Assembly: GCA_946406115.1 (NCBI GenBank)
Contig: OX291553.1
Coordinates: 15,319,001 to 15,383,000, forward strand
Length of the DNA stretch: 64,000 bases
Source of the DNA: Apoda limacodes
Lineage: Eukaryota; Arthropoda; Insecta; Lepidoptera; Limacodidae
Direction: 5' to 3'
In this document: piece by piece, positions 37,227-50,008 of the stretch
Position numbering within the stretch: the first letter of the stretch is position 1
How the letters are laid out: every line of letters starts with the position of its first letter
Made by a program: the position numbers and the translations under genes
The notes under the pieces: generated by a model
What the model was told of the DNA's origin: nothing
Databases searched by the model: none
Seen by the model: only the letters and a program-made list of their open reading frames with translations

Positions 37227-40200
37227 TTAACATTTAGGACCATAGAGGTGTTTGCAATTCGATAAACAGATTAACCCATCTTGTTTTTTCCCTGTGGAAC
37301 TGTAAGGAAATTGACCAACATAGTTGCCCCTGAAATTAAAAAATGTGTTTATTAATCTAATCGTGCTCTAAATTTGGATGTTTGTTAATCAATCACGCTT
37401 TAACCACTGGTTGGATCGGGATGAAACTTGGCACACATACAGGTTAGGTCTTCCTCTCTCATATTTAATAAATCAACGAGCTACGTTCCTTAGGAAGTCT
37501 GTGCTTTGCAAATCCCGGATTCCACTCTTAAACCTTATTCCCATTATTTGTCAAATCTACGAGCTATGTAGCCTGCTATACCCCGCTCGGGGGCACCGGG
37601 ACTCCAGCTTAGGCCTTAATTATGACTCGGATCAAAGACGAGCTGTGAGATTTCTCGACGATGCCAATCTCGCAGAGGTGTCGAACTTAATAAGTCTGTA
37701 ATAGGTATTGATTGAAATGATGCCCACAACTACTTTCTACTATCGCACCGCTCGCCATTGGGAGGAAATTCATCTTCACGTCTTAGAACGTAACTGATCA
37801 CGCATTGTGCAGTTTCAGAAGAATTTTCTCCCACAAACGCTTAGGTCGTGGAATGAGCAACTGTCGAAGTTTTCTCTGGTGATAGAAGGGTATGATACGA
37901 TGGTTAGGGGTTGGCCCCCAGTGTTGCAAGCGTCTATAGGCTTCGGTGACCGCTTACCATCAGGTTGGACCGTTAGCTTGTTTGCCAATGTTTTAAAACT
38001 TATCTGTTGAAACCACCTTCATGCAGTAACGACTTTTAGCGCCGTACAAAGCCATAGAAAGAGTGAGCCAGTCGCGCGTATTTAGTGGGATTAGTGGGTC
38101 GATCCCCCTAAGACTACAAAAATTACAGGATTACCACCAACCCAACACCTCCCCCATCGCAAAAAGCTATCTACGCCACTGTAGTGAGTCACTGAGTTGC
38201 CTTGGTACTATGGCTGCATTAGGCTGGTAGATACAATAGGTATCTAGTTACAGACCTACCTAATGAGATACGCTCTCATCTCAATTCAGTTCCAGTGCCG
38301 GGTTTAGAAGCTGAACCTTAAGTTATTTAAATTTCTATAGTCACTGAGTTACCTTGGTACTATGGCTGCATTAGGCTGGTAGATACAATAGGTATCTAGT
38401 TACAGACCTACCTAGTGAGATACGCTTTCATCTCAATTCAGTTCCAGTGCCGGGTTTAGAAGCTGAACCTTAAGTTATTTAAATTTCTACTTGAAAATAA
38501 AGCTTGGCGACAACTTACGGTGGTCCGTAGTTACATACGCTGAACACTTTGCGCCGTTTGCCATCGGTGTGTTGTGATATAGCACAACCCAGGTGAGTTG
38601 ATTTGGCCCAAACCATCTGAAGCAAAATAAGATTAACGTAACGTGGCTGAGCGGTGAGTTGTGGTTTGAGCAAACGAACGAAACGCATTCGAGGTCAGTG
38701 TGTGCCTTTGAAAGTATCTATATATTATGTTAAATTAATAGCATTTAATATAGTCTTAGTCTGAGATAAGTTAGGATTACCTACTGTGTAAGCCATTTTA
38801 AGGGGTTCCGTACCCAAAGGGTATTCAGCGGAACCCTATTACTAAGACTTCGTTGTCCGTCCGTCCGTCTGTCTGTCACTAGGCTGTATCTCATGAACCG
38901 TGATAGCTAGAGGTTGAATTTTCACAGAAGACGTATTTCTGTTGCCGCTATAACAACAAATACTAAAAAACAAAAAATAAATATTTAAGGGGGGTCCCAT
39001 ACAAGAAAAGTAATGTTTTTGCTCGATTTTGCTCAATATTGATAACGGCAACAGGTAGACGCTTAAAATGTTCACAATAAGTGATATAGTCGTATAGTCA
39101 CTTTTAAAATAAATAATTAAATTAAAATAAAACCAATATTTAAGGGGAGCTCCCATACAACAAACGTGATTCTTTTGCCGTTTTTATAGACAATAGTACG
39201 GAACCCTTCGTGCGCGAGTCTGACTCGCACTTGGCTGATTTTCATTCCTGTGAGAGGTCTCTGCGAAAATGAAAAGAAATATATATCTGCCTAATTAAAA
39301 CTGAGTGCGGTAATGAATAAGTTAAAGAAACAAACAAACGTTAAAAAAGTGCTACTGTATATGCCGGTCTCAATTAGGCTGCAAACGCAAGAGGCTTGCT
39401 TAGCGCCTAGCAGCAGATCGTCGCCAGGCTACTCGCTCAAAGAAACGAACTTTCGAGAATTTTCACTTAGCTACACTACATGACTTCTAGGAGTTCAGCA
39501 AGCCACCCAGTTCAGTACGCCGATGGTGTTATCCTAGCGACTCACAGATTAGTGCTAGGAGCACATATTTACCTAAGTATGTAACTAAGTATCTAACCTG
39601 TGTGTAATGTCCAACTTGGGGCCCCTGTCTTTGATCTGGTGCCTGTGGACCGTACATGTAGTCCTTGTATTCGTTGAACCACACCTCCAGTACGTGGTCT
39701 ACGTCCAGGTCGTAGGTGATATTTGTCGTGCTGAAGAAAAGCAAGTTCTCCCCTACCTCGAATCTTCTGGATTCTGTAAAAACAATATATCATATAGCTT
39801 CTACCAGCAGCTTCGCCCGCCCTAAATTTCGTTATCGGCGTAGGTTCTTACGGCAACTCCTTAATTATAGAAAAAAACAAACAAATCTTACCTCTTTAAT
39901 GGCATAATACATTCGAGTCTGTGAAACCATGGAAATACACATACAAAATTTCAAACCAATCGGTCAAGCCGTATGGTAGTTGTGGAATGAGCTCCCTGCA
40001 AAGGTTTTCTCTAAGGACTACAGTATGGGGTTCTTCAAAAAAGAAGTTATTAGATTTCTGAAGGGTCGGCAACGCGCGGGTGATGCCCTTGGTGTTGCAA
40101 GCGTCCATAGGCTACGGTGACCGCTTACCATCAGGCGGACCGTAGGCTTGTTTGCCACCTTAGTGGTATAAAAAAAAATATATACCGACAGCAGCGCCAC

Positions 40201-43200
40201 CTACCGGGTCCAATTGTATTTTTAAATCATCCAGGAAACCATCAAATACCCATATAAAATTTCAACCTAATCGGTTCAGCCGTTTAGAATAAATGTGAAA
40301 AAGATAAGTACGGAAGGACGATTCTTACTACCCGTTGTCCTATTACCCGTTTTCCCGTAGGAATGATGTATTTTCCCGCGGTAAAAGTAGCCTATGTTCA
40401 TCAGGGACAATGTCGGCTTGTAATGGTAAAAGAATTTTTCAAATCGGTTCAGTAGTTTCGGAGCCTATTCAATACAAACAAACAAATCTTTCCTCTTTGT
40501 AATATTAGTATAGATTTCGTTGCCTAGTATAAAAATTTTGTATGTCTAGGCTGAAAGCTTATATAGAAGAGCAGGAGGTTTAGTGATCCATTGCTCATAT
40601 TTTTAGGAAACATGCACAAAATTAGTTAACTTATTGATGAAAGACAACTTATTTTTTTATTTTTCGTACAAAATAGTTTGTCTCTTTACCAATGCCATAG
40701 TACACAAAATAATACGCAGAATCCCAATGCCTAAGATAGGAAGTCGTGCTTAGTAGCGTATAGTAACAACATTATAATACCTATATAATAAAGTCTGTTG
40801 TGGCTGTAAATGTTTTTAGTAGCCCATTTTTCCGCTTTTTCTGCCAACTCTTCGTCCCAAATCTGTAATTTTTTTTCGATAGGTTAGATTCTAGCATAGC
40901 CAGTGTAACATCTCCCCCGTGAAAAAGAGGAAGAGAAGAAAGAATTTAAAATAAAATATAATTTGGTAGTAAAATAAATAAATATCCTAAATACTAGAGT
41001 TTATAACTTAGCTATGTCCGTCCAATCTCGGCATTGTGAAACCGGAGTATGCTCGTAGGTTCCCGCTTGTCGTTCATGCTCAGACCACGCTGAGTTCGCT
41101 TATTCGCTCCTGGAATTCGAAAATAAAAGTGTGTATATATTGGATTCATAATAATTAATAATATAGATTTTTGAATCTTAGTTTTTTTTTTTTAAAAAAT
41201 AAAAATTAAAAAAAAAAATGAAATTATAAATCAACAAATAAAATTACAAATATCAAGTTAGATGTTAAGAAGCATTTTTAATTAATTGGACCCTTTATCC
41301 TTATCTCCAAACAGATATAATTAATTCTGCTTTTTTGTAATTATCAAATTAATTATGACAATTTGATCAACCATATCTGTTGCCCTCTCCTCGAGATTTT
41401 TAAATAGAAAAACCGCAATCTATTTAAGATCTCTACACATAAAGGCTGTCCAGTGACTCTATTTACTACGTAACAAAAAAAATTAAAACACTCAAAAAAA
41501 AAACAAGAGAAACAAGAAATACAAATTGAGTGTTTGGGATGTACTAATTTTAACTGTCAGCGAGTTATGATGGGCCAATTATAAGCCATGACAAAAAAAA
41601 GGACGCTGAAAGAAAATTAGATTAATACACATTGAAATAAATTTACATTAAAGTACATAAGTGATTGAAACAGTACGCTAAATTAATTGAACTTTATTCA
41701 AAGAAAACAAAGTAGCCTAAATCAATTTTTCAGTTACTTCGTGTTTGGTTCTTGTATTTTAGAACTTCACTGAAATCGGGCATTACTTAAGTACAATAAA
41801 ATACCTAATTAAGTAATCAATGTAATTAGAATAAATAATCCCTTACGATATATTTATATGATAGAATAGAATTAAAGTAATGCCATGCAAGTGAAAAACT
41901 ACAATAGTAATTAATTATACTCAGCTTTTATGAATTTCAGCATTATAGTCCTGAAGTATCTCCAATTTCACAGGTACATGTTGTCTGCATAATTTCCGTA
42001 AACTCCCATCGGACAGACAAGGACGAGCACTCACGAAACATGACAAATAAAAATAAAATAATGAATAAAGATAACATATCATTATAACATTTATAGCTTA
42101 AAGGGAAATTTAATTAAAAGTAAATAACAAAATTATTTTTCAAAATTACTTCTTACAAAATATAACTCATTCCTGTACACACTCTTCATCATTCAAAATC
42201 TCATTAGAAATCTCGATACATAAAAGCATCTTTCCTTATACACAACATACATTGCCTTAATTTTTTGATTATGTGTGATTTACAATGTATATATGTAGTA
42301 TAAAATATATATTATGTATATAAAATTGGAATTCACATTTCTTGTATTTTGAGATCTTACTTTTAAAAACTTTAGAACTTCGTTCCGAAGTTCGTAGTTT
42401 TGTAACATTTCGAGTATGTGATGTAATATTTAAATGTATGTAAGTTTAAGATTCCCAGAATCAGTTGTTCTATTTACTTGTGCGAATAGTCCTCCAGACA
42501 TTACATATTGACACGTCGAGTAAATAGATTTGTTTACATAGGTGTTGTGTACTTGACGAAATTTTAAAAAAAAAAAGAAAATTTTAATTAAAATTCAGAA
42601 AATTAAAATATTCCATGTTAAAAGCATAGGACAAGGAATTTTGTATAAAATACATATATATATATAATGTATTATGTTCTATGTGTTATATTCTAGGGAA
42701 GACAAAAATAGTCACTCGTTCTTTTATATCATGAAATACCATGAAAATGTGTTCAATAGGTATTTTTACAAATACATAATTCTTTATGTAACGTGAACTT
42801 TGTCGTTTGTTGTTTTGTGATTAATAATTTGAACTGTATATAAAAGGCTTTATACGAAGATTTTATAAATACAAATAGTAGTTAGAATCTCGTCGAATTT
42901 GCATAATCATTAGGTCCCAGACCTATTTAACAGTAGAGTACAGTAGATAGAGTAAATTAGCCTTCAGTTCATTGTATCACATTATATTTTCAATGCGTTA
43001 AGTTTGAAAAACATGAAATAAGAGTTCTCTATGTCAAACTTTATATTTATAGAAAGATATAAATAAGAGTGACTAAGATTTAGTCTTGCTAAAATAAAAA
43101 ATTTAAATATTCAAAAATTGTAAAGTTTAATTTTACACATCTGAACTTCCGTACACTCTCTGATTGACTCCGTCGCTTAAAAATAACATAAAACTCCACG

Positions 43201-46200
43201 ACTGTACTCTAGAGAACTCTCTGGCAGACTATCGCAACTTCGTTCCGCAAACGCTTCCTGGAAATCCTCTATACCAGCTATCGGCTCTGGGGCCCTTTTT
43301 TATGCATTCACGCGGTTCATGGATCTAATAAAACTGGCTATTCAACATCCAAATCTGTATTCTTTGTCTATACAAATTATGTGACAAACTGAAAATACAC
43401 CGTATTTGTATATCTTTTAGAGATAAAAACAAAATACAGTTCGAGTACGTGACTTTCTATAGTTAAAGTTACCAAATTTTAGTTGATCCTTTTTAAAGAT
43501 TAAGTAATTTTCTCACAGTGTTTAAAGTTGTTAAACACTCGACATTTCTGTCTATCATCATAGACAGAAATGGACTGTGTTAAATGAAAGCACCTTTTCA
43601 CTTAAGGAAACAATTTAAGTTTCTAAGAATTGAACAAAGTTTCAGTTCTCTATATTTACTTGCATCTTTATTTTTAAAGTAGCATAAAACAATATGTTAC
43701 ACCAGGGCCGGATTTAGAAGTCTGGAGGCCTCGGGGCAACAAAGGAGTGGAGGCCCTTTGGCCCCAAATTATTTTCCAAATTAAATAAACATTTTTTTCA
43801 GACAAGTATTTCAATATATAATATATTGTGAAACCAAGTAGATTCTTTAAGTATATAACAAAAATATAAAAATATAATCGGAAACAAGAATTATCTGTAA
43901 TTACATTTTAGCGTTAACGAACGGAACCTTCCGAGCTTTTTTCGCCGAAAAATCCTTGATAATTTCGCTAAAATCCAGTTCCCGGAGTAAATCGCTTTCA
44001 ATGCTCAGGAGAGAAAGCTTTGATCGACGGTTTTGAACGTGATTCGAACGTGGTTCGAAGCCCATTTTTAAATTTTATACGTTATACGTTAGGTGAGTAC
44101 CTACTCACATACCTAATTAAGTAATTAGCTATAAGTTATTACTATTAGATACCGCTATTTAAAACACCGACAGGCAAGTGAGTCGAATCACTAAGAGACT
44201 CCAATCCACAATTATAGCTCTAGGCAAATGGTTTCGGAAATGGAGAATCGAAGTGAATCCTGACAAAAGCTCTGCCGTCCTTCACTCCCCCCCCACTCCA
44301 CTGCCCCCCCTTCGCGATCATCTTCCTTATCACTCTGTGGCCGTGCCATTCCTTGGCAAAACAAGGTCAAATATCTTGGTGTGGCCCTGGATAGGCGTCT
44401 AAACTTCCGCGATCACACTGATTTAGTCCTCGGTCGTCTATATCCCATGATAGGCAAGTCCAGTAAAATGTCACTTAGAAATAATCACTCGCAACCGCAA
44501 CTGCGTAACGGCGACCTCCCCTCCTGGCGCTGACTCGCGACAACGCAAGCTGAGACCCGTCATCCGTTTGATGAGCAATGTATCCAGCCAATTGCCACTT
44601 AAGCTTTTAGCAAGCGAAATCATCTACGTGCTAATTGTTTACTACTCTGATAAAGCATAGCCGTGGTAGTTATTTACTAAGCCCTTACTTATATACTAAG
44701 GCGAACATATCGCATAAGCGATTTCTTCAAGAAAACCTTAGGGTGTTTTCTACAGGTGCTATAGGTCACAAGCAGCCAGTCACGCGTAATGTTCGTTTAT
44801 AGTAACTGTCACATATTTCATGCTTTGCGACATTTTATGCGTAGGTACACTTAAAACCCCTTATTTACGGTTTCGTCGCCACGCTTCCTCGGACTAAGAA
44901 ATAAGGAACATAACCTATATTTTACGGAACATATGTTATTATATTTCCTGCGAATAAGTATCTTTTACTGTAAGTACCATATATGTCATGTCTGTGGCAG
45001 CTGGTTGTCCAGGCACTTTACCGACGATCAGCTTGTTCCTGCGCGTGTTGTGGCCGTCTACGAACTCTCTGATCTGCTTGCACATTAACATAGCCACTGT
45101 AAAAAAGCAATTTCAGTTTTATATTCGAATGAAAATTGCTTGTATTTGTACTAAAAAAACAATTTTCCATTCTGGCGATCAATTCTGCAATCATTTTAAT
45201 AACAACAATAATACCTTCTACTGCAAAGCAGTGTTAAGGTTCCGTAGAATACGTAAAAAACAATGCCTCTTTCTTTGCAGAAAATACATTCCATCTGTCC
45301 GGTATAGTACTGGTCACCTTTGGCATAATACATACATATCTACACCCTTGTACTCACCGACGTACCTCTTACAGTTGCTTTCATAAACTAAATTATACTG
45401 ATTATTATAAATGCAAAAGTAACTCTGTCTGTCTGCCTGTTATCTCTTCACGCTTAAACCGCTGAACCGATTTAGATGATATTTGGTATGGAGATAGTTG
45501 AAGTTTCGGGAAAGGACACATGCTACTTGAAAACTTCAAGTGTGAGTCGGTTTTTTTTTTATATGTGAGGAGTTGCCGTCAAAATCCTACACCGACAACC
45601 GAATATAGGGCGCGGCGGGTGGAAACGCAGACAAAAGCTAGTCCAACTGTAATATTATAATTGTAAAAGTTTGTTAGTCTGTTTATTTGTAACACAGCAA
45701 CGGAGCATCCAATTCAGGGCTGTAGCTAGAGTTGAATCTAAGGTAGGGCAGCGGTGGTTTCATGCATGGGTACAGCGCAAATATTTTTTCTATCTTTCAT
45801 TATTTTACCTACTTGTGAGCGTGAGTAATTAAGGTAAAAGGTGATTGGGTGGGATCGCGGGAAAACAAGGGCAAAATGGTAATAATTTGTAGTACGGGAA
45901 AACAGTTTATATATATTATACCTTAGTTTTTGGTACTTTTAAGGTAGGGCAATAGTATTTCAAGGTAGGGCATTGCCCCACAATGCCCCCCCCCCTTAGC
46001 TGATTCCAATTGTGCTGAAATTAGGCATGAAGATAGTTAAAGAGATGGAGAAGGACATATATTATGCTACTTTTTATATATAAAAAAAGAAAGAAAGAAA
46101 AACGTTTATTCATTGAAACAAAGACAACATACATAAATAATTTACAATTTAAACACAAATTTAAAATAACAGATAAAGAAACATAAAAAGTAAACAAAAA

Positions 46201-49200
46201 ACCGGCCAAGTGCGAGTTGGACTCGCGTACCGAGGGTTCCGTACCTGCCACCATTTATGTAATCTACAAACACAAACAAAAATATTTTTATATTTGGGTT
46301 GATTGAATAAAAGGTAAATTGCGGTTTACGATTTATGACGTATTAAAAAAAAACTACTTACTAGATCATGTGTACGTATACAAATCCCACGAGCATAACG
46401 CAGGAGTATCATATAAAATATATTTTATAAAAAACAAAAAAAGTGTAAGAAAAAGATGAACAGCGTAGGTAAAACATACATTCTCATTCATATGTTGTAA
46501 GAATTAATAATAAAAATAAATTATAAGAGAATAAAACTATAAAGATTTTTAATAATACAGAGATTTAAATAACAAAATTTAGAATAATACTACCATATTT
46601 ATACCATCCCTTTAGTGGTAAGTATAAAAAAAGAAATGTCCCAACAAACAATTTAGCGTTGGTTAAAGGTAATATTGAAGCTTAGAGTACTACTGTTGAT
46701 TTTGATTGTTGATGGTGTAAGTAAAACAAATGGTAATTCTTTAATGACACCATTTAATGTTTCTAACGCTTATAGTTTTTGTTTATTATCTTACCTAACA
46801 TTATAAAAACATTTATCAAACTGAGCTAAAATTAAGGTATATAGGTAACGCTAAAGACGGTATTTTACTCTGCGCTGCAGGTAGATGTCTTCGCTAAGTG
46901 CGTGGTTCGCATAGTAAAGATCGCATAATACTCTTGACTACCGGCGTTGTAGTTCTTCGAGTGCCGTAATAGATCTAAGAAAAGTCTGCATCTTTAAGAT
47001 AAATATCGCCATCTTCAATCACTTTCTGTCAAAAAAAACCTAAATATTTATTTATACAAAATCACTTTTAAATAACGTGGTACCTAAATTTTCCGAATTT
47101 TTTAACAAAGTTTATGTCACAGTCACTAAAACTGACCAACATTTGAAATTTAATGTCTAAAAACTCTTTTAGGTTATTAGAAGTTTTAGTTGTTTTACTT
47201 TTTTTTCCTTAAAATCATATTTTTCTAAGGCGCGTCAAAATTGAGACGAAAAACATAATACACAATCACATTAAACTTGCAAGCGCACTAACAATTAATA
47301 TTACACTTCAAGAACACTTTTAATCAACAAAACTTACATTTACATAAACAGTAACACTTATTTAATATTTATAAATTAATGTAATTTTATGACTTTAGAA
47401 GTTTTTATTATCTACTTTTGACCCCGAAAACGCTACAAATGAGTAATACAGTATCAAAATATGGATCCAAGTTCTATTTGACACCATTATAGATAATTTA
47501 TATAACTAAAAGTTTCAATAAAGTCCATTATAAAGGTGCAATAAAGGTTCGAGCGGAAAACTGACGATCTTATAACACCTGTTATACACTTCTACTAAAG
47601 GTTATATAGAACCACTATAAAGGGTCTATACAGGCTTTACCTGCTAAATTTTGCGCTAAAATCGAAGATATAAAGGTGTTATTACACTCTATAACTCTCT
47701 TATAAATTTTACGCTAACTCTTTAATATTTAAGCAGAACCGAATAAAGGGTCCACTACAGCTTTTCTTAACGCTAAAAAGTTACTTGGGGTTCTACAAAC
47801 TATGTGACAAAAATCAGGTCCTCTATCAGTTGTTATGCTGGTGCTGTGACAACGTGAACGAATAGCAAACAAATAGACTTTCCCTATTATAGGTACATAA
47901 GTCTGTATTTTACATATTTTTAATAATTTCAACACTTTAATAAAACTTTTAAGCCTGTCTCCCAGTAGGTAATTACTTGACATTTTTGTCTTTGTTAAGT
48001 AAAAACAAAAAAACTGGCCAAGTGCGTGTCGTTTACGCATTATGTTAAGGTTCCGTTGAACGGTATTGTTGCAGATAACACAAAAACTTGTGACCCGATT
48101 TTGCTTAAAACTATTGCCTTTGATTATGCAAATATTTATTACTTATCACCCTTTGTTTCGATTTTTGGAACCAGCGGTTTGAAACTTAAAGGGAAGGAGA
48201 GGAAAGGATGGCAGACATGGGGAGAACTCATATGGAGGTTCTGATAAGACATCTTGTGAAATATCAAAATCAATGCAAAGACGGCGGCATTATAAGGTAG
48301 AGAAATACGAACGGGCAGACAAGACGAAACTTTAAAATTCCGTTTTTGTCTTAACCCTAAAAAATTAAAGGCAATTTACGGATTAATACTAAAGGGCGTC
48401 AGCTTGTAGGTACGGAACACTGTACACGTACAAGTCCACCATGCACTTGGCATCTTTTTATGATTTTTTCTTAGTTTATCCTAGCGTAAAAATCCTAGGT
48501 CTGTGGTTTATCCAACGTAGAAAAATGGAACGAAGTAGACAATTATCATCATTGTATTTAAAAATAGTAAATGATTAATAAACTAATATCATTTCATAAG
48601 GTACCTACTAATATGCTAAATAAAAACTTTATAACAAAGCAACAACCGGCTTCAAAAATATACACTAAAAAGGTGAAAATAATTACTTATTTCCAAAAAT
48701 CTGATTAGAATTTAAAGTTAGTGTCATGCAAGTGAAGTGTGTTATAAACTGTTTAAAACAAAATTTCCAAAATAACATAAATTATTTTTTCTCCAAAAGT
48801 AAATTTTTAAATTCACTATATTAATATGGGAACACCTGGGAAGTATTCAGTATATTTCAAATAAAAAAAATAATTCAAATCGGTCCAGACAAATCGTCGA
48901 GTAATCGGGGAACATACCTACATAAAATAAATGTGTGTGCATCTTTTTGAAGCCGATTGTTTTTGTTAAAAAGTTTTTTTTATTTATTTATTTTGTTTAA
49001 AACGAAATAAATTTCAGTTTCAGAATTAACTACACTATCATGAAAATCGCAGAAAATAAGGTATGTTTTCTATTTCAAAGTTTATAAAAACTTCTAAAAT
49101 ATGAAATATACATAAAACAATTACTAGTGACTTATAATATACATACAGAGATATTATATTCTTTCTTCTTTTTATTAACATTGAAAATATACATAAAAGA

Positions 49201-49300
49201 AATTCAATGTAATAGATAAAAAAATAAAAAAAAAAAAACTGAGAAACTAACATCCATATTGCGCTAAAGCACAAACAGCCGCAACAACTCTCAGATTCAT
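37227..49300 (-). CDS. Secreted CAP/SCP protein (insect antigen-5-like), gene 1
   Basis: Six exons on the minus strand: 49252-49300, 44978-45096, 40781-40862, 39598-39773, 38519-38616 and 37227-37329. They total 627 bases, or 208 residues. Exon 1 encodes a short signal peptide (MNLRVVAAVCALAQ). CAP motifs follow: FVDGHNTRR, GKVPGQPAATDM, WDEELAEKAEKWAT, YSHN, GENLLFF, GHYTQ at 138-142, GCAIS and VCNYGPPGNYVGQFPYS, ending CKHLYGPKC. The CAP fold is a secreted alpha-beta-alpha sandwich stabilised by disulphides; the roles of insect members are mostly unknown, and sterol or lipid binding is reported for some. Phases agree at all joins. The exon 1 donor is GTTAGT; the site matching an alternative GTAAAT donor in gene 2 is ATGGAT here, so it is unusable. 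Introns 1-5 hold many repeats. Confidence 0.88.
37560..38015 (+). pseudogene. LINE RT C-terminus and 3' tail (intron 5 of CAP gene 1)
   Basis: With stops, the plus strand reads DQRRAVRFLDDANL, TTFYYRTARHWEEIHLHVL and FQKNFLPQTLRSWNEQLS. This is the conserved end of a common jockey/CR1-type LINE, whose usual words are RTARH and FLPRT..WNELP. The 3' tail GGTGACCGCTTACCATCAGG follows near 37946. Other copies of the same tail are at 17005, 39974, 54230 and 56440. Confidence 0.75.
38188..38491. repeat. 152-bp tandem duplication (two copies)
   Basis: Copies at 38188-38339 and 38340-38491 begin GTCACTGAGTT and end AAATTTCTA. Only about three substitutions separate them: GTTGCC/GTTACC, CTAATG/CTAGTG and GCTCTC/GCTTTC. 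They abut directly in intron 5 of CAP gene 1, 28 bases short of exon 5. Confidence 0.92.
38797..39245 (+). repeat. Common interspersed repeat (GGTTCCGTACC type)
   Basis: It begins GGGGTTCCGTACCCAAAGGG, then TCCGTCCGTCCGTCTGTCTG and CTGTATCTCATGAACCGTG. It ends GGAACCCTTCGTGCGCGAGT and GACTCGCACTTGGC. The same ends recur near 25530, 46200 (minus), 48010, 57405 and 57890-58540, so this is a dispersed family. It lies in intron 4 of CAP gene 1. I know the pattern from lepidopteran genomes but give it no family name. Confidence 0.75.
39804..40515 (+). repeat. Common interspersed repeat (CTTCGCCCGCC type) split by a LINE tail
   Basis: It starts GCTTCGCCCGCCCTAAATTT and CGTTATCGGCGTAGGTTCTT. It is interrupted at about 39974-40178 and resumes CGACAGCAGCGCCACCTACC. 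It ends CAATACAAACAAACAAATCT and TATTAGTATAGAT. A copy without the interruption is at 49527-50008. It lies in intron 3 of CAP gene 1. Confidence 0.75.
39974..40178 (+). mobile_element. LINE 3' end inserted inside the CTTCGCCCGCC-type repeat
   Basis: It reads LWNELPAKVFSKDY and MGFFKKEVIRFLKGRQRA in one frame, then the non-coding tail GTGACCGCTTACCATCAGGC ending in an A run. It separates two parts of the host repeat that are contiguous at 49660-49700. It is therefore a severely 5'-truncated insertion of about 200 bases. Confidence 0.75.
43543..43572. repeat. Perfect short hairpin
   Basis: CATTTCTGTCTAT and its exact reverse complement ATAGACAGAAATG are separated by four bases (CATC). It lies in intron 2 of CAP gene 1. 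No element or small-RNA gene is recognised around it. Confidence 0.7.
44165..44490 (+). pseudogene. LINE RT fragment (intron 2 of CAP gene 1)
   Basis: The plus strand reads ITKRLQSTIIALGKWFRKWR followed by IEVNPDKSSAVL. After a frame change it reads WQNKVKYLGVALDRRLNFRD. This is the RT region between the YADD box and thumb of a jockey-type LINE. C-runs near 44288-44310 probably caused the frame changes. Confidence 0.75.
45400..45640 (-). repeat. Interspersed repeat related to the CTTCGCCCGCC type
   Basis: In reverse it begins ACTAGCTTTTGTCTGCGTTT and includes GCCCTATATTCGGTTGTCGG, TTGAAGTTTTCAAGTAGC and an AAATCGGTTCAGCGG-type end. It is the same layout as copies at 51826-52130 and lies in intron 1 of CAP gene 1. 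Confidence 0.55.
46195..46370 (-). repeat. Fragment of the GGTTCCGTACC-type repeat
   Basis: It starts AAACCGGCCAAGTGCGAGTT and GGACTCGCGTACCGAGGGTT, the inverted end of the family seen at 38797 and 57890. The part from 46260 on matches, in reverse, the part near 58380-58480. A second small piece is at about 48010-48070. Both lie in intron 1 of CAP gene 1. Confidence 0.65.
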
Positions 49301-49380
49301 TTTGTTCTATTGTGTAAAGCAGCTAAAGACAACAGCGACCACTTGTGCGAGGGGCTGAAAGGTAAACTGATGGTGTTTTG

Positions 49381-49386
49381 TATACG
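49381..49386 (-). promoter_or_regulatory. Putative TATA-like element of CAP gene 1
   Basis: On the minus strand CTTCGTATACAAAACACC lies about 80 bases before the ATG. It aligns with CTCTTTATATACACACG at the same distance before the ATG of CAP gene 2. The match between the two promoters supports a core promoter here, though the TATA word itself is weak. Confidence 0.35.
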
Positions 49387-49526
49387 AAGAGCAACATTAA
49401 AGTTGGTACCAATATACTCTATTGCACAAAGCATAGTGCGGGAGAAATGAGAGTTTTTGCTCTGGTGACCACAATGAAGTTAGTATGTAGCTTTAAAGAA
49501 ATAAATTATAACTTTATTACATACTA

Positions 49527-50008
49527 GCTTCTGCCAGCGGCTTCGCCCGCCCTAAATTTCGTTATCGGCGTAGGTTCTTACGGCAACCTCAATTCCACAT
49601 TCGTCTCTGTAAAACCATAGAAATACACATACAAAATTTCAACCCAATCGGTCAAGCCGTTTTGTTGTTGACATATCGACAGCAGCGCCACCTACCGGGT
49701 CAAATTGTATTTTTAAATATATAAACCATCGAAATACCCATATAAAATTTCAACCCAGTCAGTTCCGCCGTTTAGAAGTTATGTGAAAAAGATAAGTACG
49801 GAAGGATAATTCTTACTACCCGTTGTCCTATTAATCGTTTTTCCGTAGGAATGAAGCATTTTCCCACGGTAAAAAGTAGCCTATGTTTATCAGGGATAAT
49901 GTCGACTTCTAATGGTAAAAGAATTTTTCAAATCGGTCCAGTAGTTTCGGAGCCTATTCAATAAAAACAAACAATCAAATCTTTCCTCTTTACTATATTA
50001 GTATAGAT
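49527..50008 (+). repeat. Common interspersed repeat (CTTCGCCCGCC type), uninterrupted copy
   Basis: It runs from CTAGCTTCTGCCAGCGGC to ATATTAGTATAGAT. It includes CGACAGCAGCGCCACCTACC and TAGTTTCGGAGCCTATTCAA. It provides the unoccupied counterpart of the split copy at 39804-40515. Confidence 0.75.
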
